This document shows positions 24,161-38,135 of a stretch of 64,000 nucleotides of DNA, piece after piece. The first letter of the stretch is position 1. Every line of letters starts with the position of its first letter. A program made the position numbers and the translations under genes. The notes beneath the pieces were generated by a model. That model was given only the letters and a program-made list of their open reading frames with translations. It made no database searches and had not been told where the DNA came from. This DNA is from Morella rubra (taxonomy: Eukaryota > Streptophyta > Magnoliopsida > Fagales > Myricaceae), in the NCBI GenBank assembly GCA_003952965.2, contig CM025856.1, positions 12,037,082 to 12,101,081 of the forward strand, given 5' to 3'.

Positions 24161-27100
24161 ATGGCATCAGTTCTAGGTTCCAGGGTACTGTCCTGTTTTG
24201 CGTCAAATTTGGATATCAAGCATCGGAGTCGACTGCAAGTTAGGAGTTTAGGTGATTCTGACTTGACAGTGTTGTCCTCCGATTCAGTGGTGAATGGAAT
24301 TTCTATAGTTGGGGGAAGAGAGAGAACTAGGACTTCAAAGGATCAAGGAAACGGACGGTTAAGCTCTAAAGTTGAGGAGAAGAAGAGGGTAGAGGATAAT
24401 GTTTTGGAAACTTTGGAACCGTTGTGGGATGATGGCTATGGGACTCAGACTGTGCGGGATTACTTTGACATGGCGACAGACATTGTTAAGCCTGATGGCG
24501 GGCCACCAAGGTGGTTTTGCCCTGTTATTTGTGGGTGCCCTTTGAAGGATTCTCCACTTCTTCTGTTTTTGCCTGGTAATTGATATCTGGTTGATTAACT
24601 CAAAGATACCTTTTGACCTTGTTTTGTTCTTAGAGTTTAAGACACAAGTAGATTGCTATATTTCACCAATTCGTTTTGAATAAAGGATTTTGTTTCTTGA
24701 TGTTTAATTTGTAATTTTGTTGATTCAAAACTTTATAGATATTGTTGTCAATTTTTGGAATTTTATGTTGCACGATGCTGAAGTTGTTTTGTTATTTGAC
24801 ATATCCAGGAATGGATGGGACTGGGTTGGGACTTGTTTTGCACCATAAAGCTCTCGGGAAGTAAGTCACAGTTCCTCATCTCTATCAGAAATGTGAACGT
24901 TCCCATTTTTTGGAATGACACCTTGGCTTTGATAAATTAAATGGTGAAAATAAAAGTTATTTGAAAATTGATGAATAGGAGATAAATGCTCTTGCATCTC
25001 AAAACTGAGAAACTTAGAGATCTTGGATGCTGATCCTACTCTACTTCAGAATAACCCAAGTCCATTTTCTAGCTTGTGGTGGTGGTTTCTGGCTAAGAAT
25101 TTACTTAGGAAGGTTTTAGCTTTTGAATCTCCATCCAATTTTGTGCATTATAGTCTTGAAACAATTCTCACTATTTTGTTTCTTCATGAAAATAAGCATG
25201 TCAGATCATAAAAGCAATTTCAATTTATGACCATCCTTTTGCTATCACCTGGCCATAGTCTTGAAAGAAAGTTTCTGGCTTATTTTTCTTTTGTTACGGT
25301 TTACACTCTGGGAGATCCAAATTTAAGACCGATTGGAGAGATATAGACTTGGACACATTCAGGTGTGGTAGACATTTCAAGGCTGTCTATTTGAAGCAGT
25401 ACAAATAGTTCTCAAACTTGGGCCAATAGGCTAAAGCCTTGATGGCACTTCCAACCCCTTAAGTATGGGTTGATTGGTGAGTATTTGCAAATTGTAATCC
25501 CAAGGGTGCCTAAGTTAAATCACCAAGGCCAAAGAAAGAAAGAAAGAAAATACTGTCAATCTTATGTTGAGTATCATGCTTAGGGAACTATCACGATTCT
25601 TGCATTTGATTCTATATATTTAGGCTTAGGTACACTATGAAAACATATTTTTCGGTTGTACTTTAAACTGGATGTTGCTGTTGGTATGTTACTTAATGGT
25701 GGAAGTAACATTATACCCGTACGAATTAGGTAAATGCCTTGGAGAGATGCAAATACCACAGATGTTTTGGCATGGTGAAGCTGAATGTCCTACCAAGAAA
25801 CCTTGGTCATAACTGTATAAATTTTTGATAAAACATAAGAAAAATTAAAAAAGAGAGTTTTATGATTGTATGGCAGTCCTTTCGTTTTTCATTTTTCTTT
25901 TTGCTGTTTCTGTATTTTGCATTTGCACATGTATTACTTCAGTAAACATTGGGGAAGTGTTATCTTTTGCTCACAGTAGCATACAGTATCCAGTCTTGAA
26001 GGTTTCTTCTCCTGGTTAGGATAACCCCAGGTTCCTTGAAACTTATGTTATGTCTTGCAATTTGTTGGAAGATTTACTGGCAACAATTTCTAAGAATGAC
26101 TTCATTTCAGGGCTTTTGAAGTTTGGTGCCTGCATATTCCTGTTCATGATCGAACACCATTTGAAGGTCTTATTATTTTCTATTTATCGTAATCTTTATA
26201 GATATATTACATAGTTACGTTCAAATTACACCTGCTATCCTACATCTTCAAAATTACACACAAATAACTTTATAATGAACAAATTTTTCTCAATGCAACA
26301 GTTGGGTCACATATTCTATATATGCTCGGTGTCCATGGCAAACTTGATATTTGCTGGAGGTTTTTACAGTACAGTCCCTCTCATTTTGTGTTCAATATAT
26401 TCCAAAACCATGATAACTTAAGATCATTAACAACTTATGGATAACATGGTTCATAATCTTCCATCATCGTAATATCTAACTGAGTGTGACAGGTATCAGG
26501 ATTTAATCCAACAAAGGGTCAGATAAAATACTTAGCCAAAACAGATATTGATTGGCTTAAGTCAATCAAAGTTGCATAACTTCTCTCCAACCCTATATAT
26601 ATACAATATATGTTGTGTATGAGTGAAGACCCACATGTACATATTGGTTTTATTTTTTGTTCATTTTGTTATTGATATCAATGTTTCTTCCCTATCTTCC
26701 TTACAAAGTTCATATTGAATCATTGACCCTTTGAAATGGCAGATAAATTTGTAGTTCTTGGTAGTTTTTTGGTTATAAAATGCAATTGTACCTTTATAAA
26801 GCTCTACTTCATTAGGTTCTAAAGGCGCGTTTAAATGGATATTTTTCATTTTTCTTTGCACCCTTTATATTAAACTGTCTAGTCTATTTAGTTTTTTATT
26901 CACGTATTTGATTTTGTCTTTTTCCTAAAGCATGTTAGTTGTATGCCTGTCATGGTCTTTGGCCATTTTAATAAAATTTACAATGGAATATACTTTTTTA
27001 AAATTGTGAGCTTTTATGATATATTGAGGAAAAGTTGTTTGGCTATCTGAGTAAGTGATACTTCCTTGGCCTTAAACTAGATGGTGTGGTTCGAAATGAC

Positions 27101-30100
27101 ATGTTTATTTACAGAAAGGTAAAAATGTAGTGACATTCCCGTGGCAGGGTCTATTCTAAAAATCTTGTTTACATAATGGAATAATTGATGCTAATAAAAG
27201 GAATTGATGAAGTATGAGATTGCACTTCAGAGAAGTTTTACATTGTTTCATACAACCCAAACAGAAAATTATTTAATCTATTTGTGATAGTGTAGTAACT
27301 CCTAAAGGTCAAATTTCTAGGGGCTATTCATACCTTCTACATATGTTTGTGCTAAATTAACTTCCTCGAACACAAAGGGTTGGTTTGTCAGGTATTACTT
27401 CACTTGCCTGTGTACTCCCAATTTCCAAACCCTAACAGAGAAGTATCTCCCTAGTGAACGTAATGTGTCTCTATTCCTTGTACATGTGCTGTTGGATTTG
27501 TATTATCTGTTTACTTTTACCATCCCATAACTATAGTTTTGCAATTTCATGCATGAAGGTCTGGTTAAACTTGTTGAAGAAACTGTCAGGAAGGAGCATG
27601 CTTTATCACCAAATAGGCCAATTTATTTATTGGGGGATTCCTTTGGAGGATGCCTAGCGCTTGCCGTTGCCTCTCGTAGTCCTTCCATTGACCTAGTCCT
27701 TTTATTGTCCAATCCAGGTTAGATTCTGATATGCATATTTTGTTTTGTGAAAAAGGATGTACATAATCTTCTTATATTTCTCATTGATGATTGATGTTAA
27801 TCCTGGGAGAAAGCCTGACCTTTTGGCATTTCATTTAGCCACATCATTTGGCAGGTCTCAGCTGCAACCATTGTTTCCCATCTTGGAGGCCATGCCTGAT
27901 GGACTCCATAGTGCAGTTCCCTATCTTCTTAGCTCAATCATGGGTACTTGATCTGTTACCTTCAAGTCTAGTCGTGGGATAATGTAGAAAAACTGGGTTA
28001 ATCATTGCCAATTTAACAGTTTTTTTGTGCATGTGGTCCTGGGATATGACTCATACTATGTCACCTGTCACTAGGACTATGATTTGATCTCTGGTTTTGG
28101 TGGGGTGCGCCCCCCAAAACCCCCAACAAATCGGCAGATTTTTTTTTTCCTTCAGCAAAAGCAGTAATTCTTTTTAAGATTTTCCTAAACTTCTTGCATT
28201 TTGCCCCGCTCCGCCCACCTATTTCTGATATCAAGAGGATCAAGTGAAAAATTCTGATGTTTCCTTCTTTCTTTCTTCTTTTTTTCTTTAAATTGTCATG
28301 GCATCAGGTGATCCAGTGAAAATGGCAATGGTCAATGTAGAAAGTAAGCTTCCACCTGGGAAAAGATTTGAACAGCTGTCTCTTAGCCTCACTTCATTGC
28401 TTCCATATCTTTCTGTAAGAAATATCTTGCCTTTCTTGTCTTTTATAAGTTAATGTTTCTTTTCTTCTTCTCATACTTTCCATTATTTTCAGCTGCTTTG
28501 CAAATTCTGTCGTTATTTGTTGATCTTGGTTTAGTTATCCTTCCTTTAGTTGCGATTTACAGAAGTTCCTTGCTGATTAGCATTTTTAAGGGCACAGAAA
28601 TAGATTATCTTTCTTGTAACCTAATTATATATCTTCACAGAATAGATATGTTGGGAAAAACCATTGGTTGCATTCGGCAAATGTCTGTTTACTGGGAAAC
28701 AATCCTATCAGTTGTGTTGAGTCCTAATTAATAAATATCCATAACTCTGAAAGATTGAAAACTGAGACAAGTTCATTTTCATTTGTTGGAGAGGCTTACG
28801 AGTTGCATTGAGTCCTAATTAATAAATATCCATAACTCTGAAAGAACGTCTACTGAGATAAGTTCATTTTGATTTGCTGGAGTGTCTTATTTGTGTCCAG
28901 GTTAAAGTTAAAACACTTTGTCTTACACCTACAAAAAGATAGGGGTAGATGGTGTCTTACTCATCTCTTTTGCCTTGAGAGTATTTTATGCTTCAAACAT
29001 AATTAATTTTTGTTTCCTTAAATAGTCCAATTAATGTTCATTTGGTTTTAGGCTGTGTTCGGATGTCAATATGGCTTTTATTTTCTTCCTTTTTGTTTTC
29101 AGGGTTTTGCTGATATTATACCGAAGGACACACTTATTTGGAAGCTGAAGCTGCTTAAATCAGCTTCTGCATATGCTAATTCCCGTCTCCATGCTGTTAA
29201 AGCTGAAGTTCTTGTCCTCTCAAGGTTTCTTCTGTCTAGATTTTAAGTAATTACTAGCTAGGTTTTTACATATGTGATATGTGGACTAAGTTGCTCTCAA
29301 CTCAGTAAAAAGCCCAATGGAATATTAAGATTGCTAATATATTCGCATCTCAGTGGCAAGGATAACATGCTTCCTAGTGGAGATGAAGCCCAAAGACTTA
29401 AGAACACACTACAAAATTGCGTAGTTCGTCACTTCAAGGACAATGGGCATACCCTTTTATTGGTAGGTGAGAATATATACATCTGTCGTGTGATGTCATG
29501 AGGCTGCTCCTTACATGTTTATTAGCTCTCTTTATTGCTTTCATGACAATGTATCTTCTGCTGAGGTCATAGTTTCACAGGAATGTTATTGACTTCTTTT
29601 AGTTGCTTTCAATCCTACTGATTAATTATTTACTTCAGTTGAGTTCATTTATGATCACTTAAACAACCAGATCCAATCCTGGTCAACTAACTTCCATTTT
29701 AATCTCTACTGGCTTCATGTTGTCTGTCGAAATAATGGCTAGCTATACTTCTTCCTTGTGACTATAAGATTCCAGCATGGAATTGCTGCATACTTCAAAT
29801 TATGTGGATATTGTGCAATATGTATTTGGTCTCTAGATTTTTCTATTAATTTTAGGGCATTATGTTATTAATTAATGCATTCCAAAATTCTTAGAATCTA
29901 AGCCAATACGTAAATGTTGAGGCCTCCTAAAATATATGCTTGAGGTAGAATCTCCATTTACATACTATGCCCATTATGTTTTTGTTTTGTTTAAAGACTG
30001 ACATGCTACTCAAAGGTTAGCCATATCAAAAAGATGGCCCGTGTATAAGCTGTTGCCTGTAGTGTAACATCAGATGGTAGTCAGACTTGTTGCTCCCATG

Positions 30101-33100
30101 CTAAACATGAATTTAACAGTCCGCACGTTATGTTGGATAACCATCTGTATTAAAACCTGAAGCTACGAGGAAGTGGTCAACAGTGTATATCAAGCACATA
30201 CTTGAGACTCAAATTGCTCTTTTAAGTGTATGTATAATTATGTGCTTCATTATGATAAACAACTATATGATCAAACCCATTCGGCCTTTTCTCCTTACTT
30301 TAGGCCACTTACAGATGTTGGCCCACCATTTTATATGTCATGTGGAACAATAATGCACTTGATCATATTCTTCATTTTGGAGAATACTTAAGCTTGTGTC
30401 ATGGTGCAGGAGGATGGAATTGGCTTGATGACGGTTATTAAGGGTACTTGCAAATATCGTCGTTCAAGGAGGCGTGATTTTGTCTCGGATTTTCTCTCTC
30501 CGAGTATGACAGAACTCAAATATGTCCGTGACCAAGTATTTGGGTAATGCGTTTGGCCATCAACTTTTTCTTTTTTTCCAGCTCATCATAATTCACTAGT
30601 TGCTAGCATGCAATATAATAAAGCTCAATCTAATGCATGACTAGGCTTTAAATCTTACGATTAAGCTTAGGCTGAGCTACGTGAAAATGTGGCCTGTTCA
30701 ATGGTGACCTGTATTCGCAAACTGCATTGTCACAAGTAGCACTGTTATATAGTTTCAATTAAGGGACAGTTAAGATCGAGTTCTGGTGCAGCTATGTAGA
30801 AAACAAGACGGCCATAGCCTAATATTCCCTGTGTATCACTTTACTTCCAACACTTCTGCCCAGAAAGGCAGCGAAATAAAATCTAAAAGAGGTCAAACTG
30901 GACTGGGATTTATTTTGGGGGCCACTAGTGATAACAAAGCTCCTAAACTCTGTTTTTTTTTTTTTCCAAATGACCAGAACCTCCACCTCCCCCTCTTCTT
31001 TTGCTACCTCCAGCTTGTTTATCTTATTTGTTTAAAAGAGAGGGAGGGGAGATCCCCCGCCCTGGTCTCCTCTAGCTTTGTCACTGATTCTGCCACTATT
31101 TAACCTACAACCTCATACCCTCACCAACACATAGAATAGAATGTTTTGCAATTTGGCCGCCATGAAATCTCCTTCAAGATCGTTTCTCTAGTGTAAAGAT
31201 TTAATCTGAAGTTATTCTCTAAGTTTCTGAAGTATCCCTTTCCTGAACTTTGAAGTGAGATAAAAATATTTGTCAGACATAACATAAAACTTCTAGTCTC
31301 TGCAACATCTTTCTTCATTTGTATGTTTGTATGAATAAGGCACATTCTTTCAAGATGCAACTGTTAAAAAAAAAGTCATTATGTTGCTTGTTCCAATCTT
31401 ATAACATGATATCTGACCCATGACCTGTAAAGAAAAAGTCCTTGTGTTTTTTTTTTTCTTATTTATGCACTAATACCTTGCTCTATATTTTTACATTTAA
31501 ACGTTTTCATAGGTATATGTTGTAGTTATGACTTTAAAGTACTGTGTGAACTTTGCCTATGAAATCCCAAGATTTAGGCAACTCAAGAGGGGGTGAATTA
31601 AGTTTTAAAACTTTTAAAAAAAATTTCCCCAAAAATGTGTTTGCTAGAAAACTAATTTAATAACTAAATTAGCACAAGATAAAGCAAGGATATCACAAAG
31701 TAAATGCAAGTGTTAGATGTAAAGAGAGTAAGGTTAGAGAGCAAACACAAGATTTTTAGGTGGTTCAGCAAACTTGCCTATATCCACCCCTCAAGCTTCT
31801 CCACAAGCCTTGAGGATTTTCAATAACTCTCCTTTAATTCCAAATGACTTTTACACAAGCTTGAGATACCCCACTCAAGCTCCAATCTAAGCTAGAGATT
31901 TGCTCTCTCCTAGCTTCTTCTTTTGGTGAACAACTCTCAACAAAAGAAACTCCATCAAGCTTGAGATATGCCTTCTCTAAGTTTCTTCTTTGGTGAATAA
32001 ACCTCACCAAAGGAATCACAATCTCTTGGATAAAGAATTACAAGATGAAAACTCTCTCAAAGACTAGATTTTACAATGATAACTCTATCTCTCTAGCTCA
32101 CACAAATAGCAAGGCTTGAATGTGAAGGTTTGTGTATAAGGTTTTGATAATGTGGGAAAATTTGATTTCTAGGCTTTGTAGAAGTTTTAGAATGATAATA
32201 GAAGGATTTTTCAACCTAAAAATCTCCTAGAAAGGTTTCTTTTAAAGACCACTTTCAAAAATAGCTATTTTTGAAAGTTGGAAAATTTTATAACTACTGG
32301 TCGACCAAACTCTTTATACCGATAGAACCAACATCTATGACAGTTGATTTTATAACGGAATCTAGAATTTTAAATTCAAAAATATTCATAACTGAAATGC
32401 TTATACCGGTGGATCCGATACCTGCTACTGTTAACAGTGTAGCAAACTTTTAAAATTAATTCTCAAATATTTTTGAAGGTTGTAATACCTGTCAACTGAA
32501 CTTAATCCGGTACTGAATCTGCTTAAACAGAGGCTCAAAAAATTAGAGTTCAAAAGCAGTTGCATCTAGTAAGATAAATGAAGGCAGCTTGTTCTACTTA
32601 CCATTAATCCGGTTATAACATAGATGAGTAAAATTTGATCCCTTTTCAGGTTGTATCCAGTGTGCAACCGGATAAATACACGTTGCACCCTCCAACTATG
32701 CGAGTCTTATCACTTTGCACCTCAAACTATTATTTTTGTTATATTGCACCCACCAATTATTGGTTTTAGACACTTTGCACCATCCGTTAAAATTTTTAAG
32801 AAATTTAAACGGAAAATAATTTTTTTGCGCTTGAAATTTTCCGTCAATTTTAAAGAGGGTGCAAAGTGATTGAAATCAATACTTTGTGAGTACAGCGTGA
32901 CAAAAATAATAGTTTGGGATGCAAAATGTCCACATAGTTAGGGGTACAAAATGCATTTGTCTTTATTTATTTATGATGTCGAAATTTTGTGTTAGAGTTC
33001 TTTTAAGACGGTATACTATCAGAACAATCATTGTTTTCCAAGTGTTGTTTGACAATAATTTATTCGCATAATCAACTTGTTTTCATTGGTTTACCAAAGA

Positions 33101-35707
33101 TATATCACGCTTGATGTGTCGTGGAAGTATGCAACTGAAGATGGTGTATTATAGAGAAACATCTATACCCAAATCTCATTTTGGAAAAAGCAATTCATTC
33201 TAATACTCTTCTCCTTCAAATGTCTTATCCTTATAAAAGAGTAACTGAAGTTCAAGACCAAATTTAGCACATGCACTATCATCTGGCATCTGTTTATGGT
33301 CTTAATTCCATATTTGTGTATCATTACCCCCATGCTCATCAATTTACTTCGCTATGATCATATGATTCCCTGAAGTGGAAGTTCTTAACGGAAAAAAGAA
33401 AGTTCCTACATGGTTGCCAGTGAATCCATATATTTTACAGTCAACTTTTACATCAGCAATATGGATTAGTTTTGAACAGAACAAATCTTAGTTCAAGCCC
33501 CAATTGGCCAGCCTGCAGCCTAGTTCACATCATCCTACACTTTTGTTTGGGATTTTGTTGACCTCCAGCCTGAATCAGCCTTTCTTAAGTTGCATCCAAT
33601 CATGCAGTGGTGGCAATCAGGTTGAAGCTTGACATTACAATTGCATAAATTGGCAGGTTATTGCGCTTTGCTTCTGGTTCCATAATGTTCTCAACTTTGG
33701 GAGATGGAAAGATAGTGAAAGGTCTTGCCGGGGTACCAACTGAAGGTCCTGTGTTATTTGTTGGTTATCACATGTTGATGGGACTTGAACTCTTTCCACT
33801 TGTTGAACGATTTTTGAGCGAGAAAAATATTATGGTTCGTGGTTTAGCTCATCCAAATTTGTTTTTGAGGACCTTTGAGAGTTCATCTTCTGAATTTTTT
33901 GTCGGAGATTGGGTCAAAGTGTTTGGTGGACTACCTGTCACAGCAAGCAATCTTTTCAAATTGCTTTCAGAAAAATCACATGTGCTTCTTTATCCTGGTG
34001 GTGCACGTGAGGCTCTGCATTACAAGGTGTGTCAAGGTCCGTGTGTCATTTCGCTTACTTTCTGCCAGATACATAAAGACCACATGCTTTGAAGTGATCA
34101 ACTTTGATGGACCTGAATCTCCTTGTTCCTTATTTACTTCCAACTCCATATACATAAGAGGGTAAAAATAGTATAAGGTTGCCTCGAACAGCAAATGCAC
34201 CGAATAACGTTTGTTGTGATAATGTCTCTACTTACTTGTGAACGTTAAACCTTTTCAATAGAGGAAAATCTTTGAACTTCTGTTGCACAAAAATTTCTTT
34301 AGGCCTTTCTTCGTTTTCATATTTCGTGTTCAGAATCGGGTTAAGAAGTGACTAGATTACCTTGTTGCCCTTAATCCTTGCCGTTGCTTAGACTGTTGTA
34401 TATCTTTCAAAACTCACTTTGCCAGAGTTAATGGTGTTTCCATCTTGTTCAGGGAGAAGAATACAAGTTATTTTGGCCTGATCAGCCAGAATTCGTGAGA
34501 ATGGCTGCCCGGTTTGGAGCCAAAATTGTACCATTTGGAGTTGTCGGAGAAGATGATATAGCAGAAGTAAGCTTGTGCTTTTGTTCTTATCAAAAAGTCT
34601 TGTAATCTTTGCATGAGAGCTTTTTCTGATAGTGAAAAATTAATGTGGAATGTGGTTGCCATCTTATGTTTTACTTGAGCTTCTTTATCATCCATTTTCC
34701 CCTCTCATATCTTCCCCCCCCCCCCTCCTCCTTTTTAATTTCGATATTCATTGTCAATTTATTAATGCTTGTATGGATCATTTGGTTCTAATGAAGTCTG
34801 GGAGAGTCAGTTTTCTAGAGCATACACATTGGGCTTCTTGGATCAATATAAGGAGTGAGTTCGTGTGCATGAAATTTTCAAAAAGAACAAAAGTCCCACA
34901 AACTATGGTGGTAAGCAAGGTTAGGGTGATGTGTAATCATGGACGAGCTTGGAAAAATATTGAAACACAAAATGATAAAATCAGACCACACTACGATAAC
35001 TTTTGGGTTGCACTTAACAAAGATGGAATTTCTGAGATTCATAAATTTGTTTGTAAGTACTAAGTTATTAGTGAAATCTATTCGAAAAGTATGCTTGCTT
35101 TCAATTCTTTTTCTTGAGCTTAATTTCGCCATTAACGTCCTATTTGCTTTGTGTTTGTTCTTTTACCACTTGTCATGTGGCAGATGGTCCTTGACTACCA
35201 CGACCTAATTAAAATCCCTGTCGTTAATGATTTTATAAGAGATGCTAGTCGCAACACAATAAGAGTGAGGTAATTCCTCTCCAGCTAGTATTACAACTGT
35301 CTTCCAGTGGTCTCCTTTTAAATTACAAAAATAGAGATGATAGCCACTTCCCTATTTTAGGAAGTCAGGTTCCAGTTCCATTGACGGCATATGCTTGGGT
35401 TTACAGGGATAAGACAAGCGGGGAGGTTGCTAATCAAGAACTCTTTATTCCAGGGCTTTTGCCCAAGATACCTGGCCGCTTCTACTATTTGTTTGGGAAG
35501 CCCATAGAAATAAAGGGAAGGAAAGAGTTCCTGAAGGACAAAGAACTTGCAAACCAATTGTACTTGCAGATAAAATCTGAGGTTGAAAGCAATATGGCAT
35601 TCTTGATTAAGAAGCGGGAGGAGGACCCGTATAGGAGTGTTATTGACAGAACATTATATAAGGCGTTATATGCTCCTTCACATGAAGTTCCAACATTTGA
35701 GCCATAA
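24161..35707 (+). CDS. PES: Phytyl ester synthase/diacylglycerol acyltransferase family protein, chloroplastic
   Basis: Plastid esterase/acyltransferase of the Arabidopsis At1g54570/At3g26840 (PES) type. These esterify phytol and diacylglycerol with fatty acids in plastoglobules during senescence or stress. Thirteen coding exons: 24161-24575, 24809-24860, 26111-26166, 27559-27717, 27839-27943, 28308-28414, 29103-29224, 29354-29462, 30410-30543, 33657-34026, 34453-34566, 35184-35269 and 35407-35707. They give 709 aa in one continuous frame, normal for the family. Residues 1-50 look like a transit peptide (MASVLGSRVLSCFASN start). Residues about 120-375 form the alpha/beta-hydrolase part: LLLFLPGMDGTGLGL, then GDSFGG with predicted nucleophile Ser202. 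Residues about 420-700 form the acyltransferase part: VGYHMLMG with His458, then YPGGAREALH at 532-541 and IVPFGVVGEDDIAE. The frame extends 14 codons upstream to 24119, but that lies inside the proposed leader intron, so 24161 is preferred. Intron 9 is 3.1 kb and full of repeats. Confidence 0.93.
28711..28889. repeat. 91-bp tandem duplication inside PES intron 6
   Basis: Units 28711-28801 and 28802-28889 both contain gagtcctaattaataaatat and then tccataactctgaaag, plus actgaga-aagttcattt, with scattered substitutions. The unit is entirely intronic, so it has no effect on the protein. Confidence 0.85.
31560..32480. repeat. Probable transposon-derived insertion in PES intron 9
   Basis: This stretch differs in texture from its surroundings. 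It starts near aactcaagagggggtgaatt and contains aggtggttcagcaaacttgc, a theme I associate with plant LTR-retrotransposon terminal repeats. It also has an internal imperfect tandem repeat of about 110 bp (about 31857-32010: caagcttgagata plus ttcttctttggtgaa blocks). No coding capacity and no terminal repeats were resolved, so solo-LTR status is only a suggestion. Confidence 0.4.
32673..32968. mobile_element. Palindromic MITE-like element (copy A)
   Basis: About 295 bp in PES intron 9 with long imperfect terminal inverted repeats. The left arm runs acgttgcaccctccaactat and on through caaactattatttttgttat. The right arm reads the complement (aaaaataatagtttgggatg, then catagttaggggtacaaaat). 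It has no coding capacity. Related copies are at 44217-44728, 46796-47019 and, more degraded, about 41845-42020. Target-site duplication was not resolved. Confidence 0.7.
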
Positions 35708-38135
35708 AAGGATACTTTTGAGAGGTACATTGTTCTTGTCTTAGACATAATTCAATTATTTCCTCTTTCCAACGAAAGAGGCTAATGTACAAAGAGAACT
35801 TAGTTCTTTTTCTTGTTTAGTGAGGGATGGTTCTCTCCCAAATGCTAATTGCAGTCAGTGTAACATTGTTGTTCAGTCTGCAGACAAAAAATAGAATAGT
35901 AACTTTTTCCTGACAAATAGAGTACTAATTTGCTTAGCTATAAGATGGCATATGGGAGCAGACCCTGTGCGCATCACATTAAGGACCATTCTTGCAGGAC
36001 TTGCATATGTATCTGGCAAATTGGACTCTGTTTAATCGAGGGAAAAAAAATCCTCACCCAAAATGACCAAAACTCTACCCAAATCTGAAAAGCTATCTAT
36101 GCTCGTTTTAAATAATGATGTTATGTTTTGAAATTCAGTGTTTACTCTGGGACAGACCATAGGGCTTCCAATTTGTTGCTTGGTTGTCCTTGTTTTTGCC
36201 CTGTTTGACAATGATGGAGTTAATTTTGGTTCTCCTCAAGTAGAGATTATACACAATAGGTGTTAAAAAGATTTAGTTCAAGCTGAGTTTATTGACAAGT
36301 TTGTCATTTGGTGCACTTCTGCACCGGAAAACCATAAAAGTAGAGAGTATAAAAACTGTGCGAGGCACTGAGATTATTTTGCCAGGTTTTGCCGGGTTTT
36401 CAAATGGTTGGTTAGTAGAAGAAGGTCGAAGTTCCATCAATAAAAACAATAGAATCTTTGGTAATTGAACAGGATTGCCAAATCAATAACTCAGATTGCT
36501 CATGCTTCAGCAGCATAAGCATAGCGCAATAGATCATCCAAAATGCCGTTACTCACCTTTGCCTACAACCAGAGAGACTATATAGATGTTAAGGTGCTTG
36601 GATGGTTTCTTTTTATCCTTTTTCCCCTATAAAATCCATTTCCTTTGTATTCCCCTACATAGCTTGTAAGATCATAGAAAGTTCGTTAATGGTATGAGCA
36701 GCAGTCTTTCAGCTATCCTGACATGCTAACGCAGTGGAATAGCGAATCAGACGATGACTGTTGCTAGCTTTTGGTCACTGTAATTGGGGATAATTATGGG
36801 TGGAACCTGTGTCCTATTGTGTAGATAAGTTTTGCTGATCCAAGTAATCGTTTGCATCAAACAATTGTCTATTTAAGTATTGGCCTTAATTCTGGGAACA
36901 GTGTGATTGGCATGTATAGGTGCTTGTACCCACAATAAATCATGACATCTTCAAACAAAGATTGTCTTCGTTACACTGGGAAAGTTCTTTAATCTGCTTT
37001 GCCGAGTGGCATCATGACAAATCCATCAGTCTTAGAAAAAAAATGTTCTCCCACTCTTCATCGTTCAATCGATATTCCGAGCTCTTGATAGATTCGATAT
37101 AAAGAGGAAGACAATTTGGTATAGAGTGCTCTTAGGGGGTCATGTAGGTAGTGGTTGTCAAAATCAACAATTAAGCAGAACATGGTTCTGGAGAAAAGTG
37201 TCGAATTGATGCTTGATAGGCATCTTGAAGAACAGAATGTGAAGCCACCTAAAAAAGTGTGTTGGTATATGGGTGGCAGACCAGCCAGCTTGGCTCCCCA
37301 TTCCAGCTGTGGGGAGCAACAAATAGTATGTCGAGTTTACGCTGTGGTGTGGGAAGTGGTATCAGCAGAAAAGACACATATTGGAAATGTAGTAGTCGGT
37401 ATGGTATGAAAACGATTAACGAATCAAATAAGAAAGGAACCTGAAACTGTTGTCAACATGTCATGGAGTTTCCGAGATGAGCAATACGTTTATGGGCAAT
37501 TAGAATGCGTAGTGCTTGGAGGAATCAAACCAGGAAGAGTTTCTGAAGAGTACTGACTCTCCTTTTGAAGGGATATGTGGTGGAACTGAAAATAGCTGCC
37601 AACTCTGGTCTGAACTCTGAAGGTTCAAATTCATTTTTTGCCAGCATCATGTTTTAAAGGGCGACTGTGCATCTGTCTGTCTCAACTCTTATCCTCATTG
37701 GGCACAGACCTTTCTGTGATTCTTGTCTTGTGCTGAAACAGGAAGGTTCACATTGATTGTCGTGTAGATAAAGCGATTCTCTTGCTTTTATTTGTTCTCT
37801 TCTGGTGGATCAACTACTGCGTTTGAGAAAAAAGAAAAAGGATGTTCTCATTCTCATACAAAACAAAGGTAACGGAGGTCGGAATCCGTGGATAAGCAGA
37901 ACATGATTCTTTCAACTCTTTAATCAATGGAAAACTTCGAGGGAATTCCAAGTGGTATGAGAAAAAGTGCCATACGCTCCTTGCACGCGCATAGAATTGA
38001 ATATTCTATCACCTCATCTAAGCAAAAAGGAAAATCAGTTTTCTACTTAAGGCTTAGGTATGACACTTCCAGAACTAGAGAAAGTAGTCCCCCGGAGTTC
38101 CTCGAGTAAACAGAGTTTCCACACACAGCTTAGGA
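35708..38135 (+). other. PES 3' region and spacer
   Basis: Two and a half kilobases between the PES stop and the repeat-protein gene. The copy at 49757-52184 is nearly identical. Short open frames (36920-37102, 37155-37409, 37927-38109) differ by in-frame and out-of-frame indels from their copies and have no recognisable domain. I see no supported gene. The last 200 bp are probably the leader of the following gene. Confidence 0.55.

Noticed and set aside
35381..35406. ATG at the start of the last open frame of PES as an exon start
   Set aside because: Homology resumes only after the acceptor gggtttacag at 35406. The preceding acceptor at about 35360 (ctattttag) leads to a stop in the required frame.
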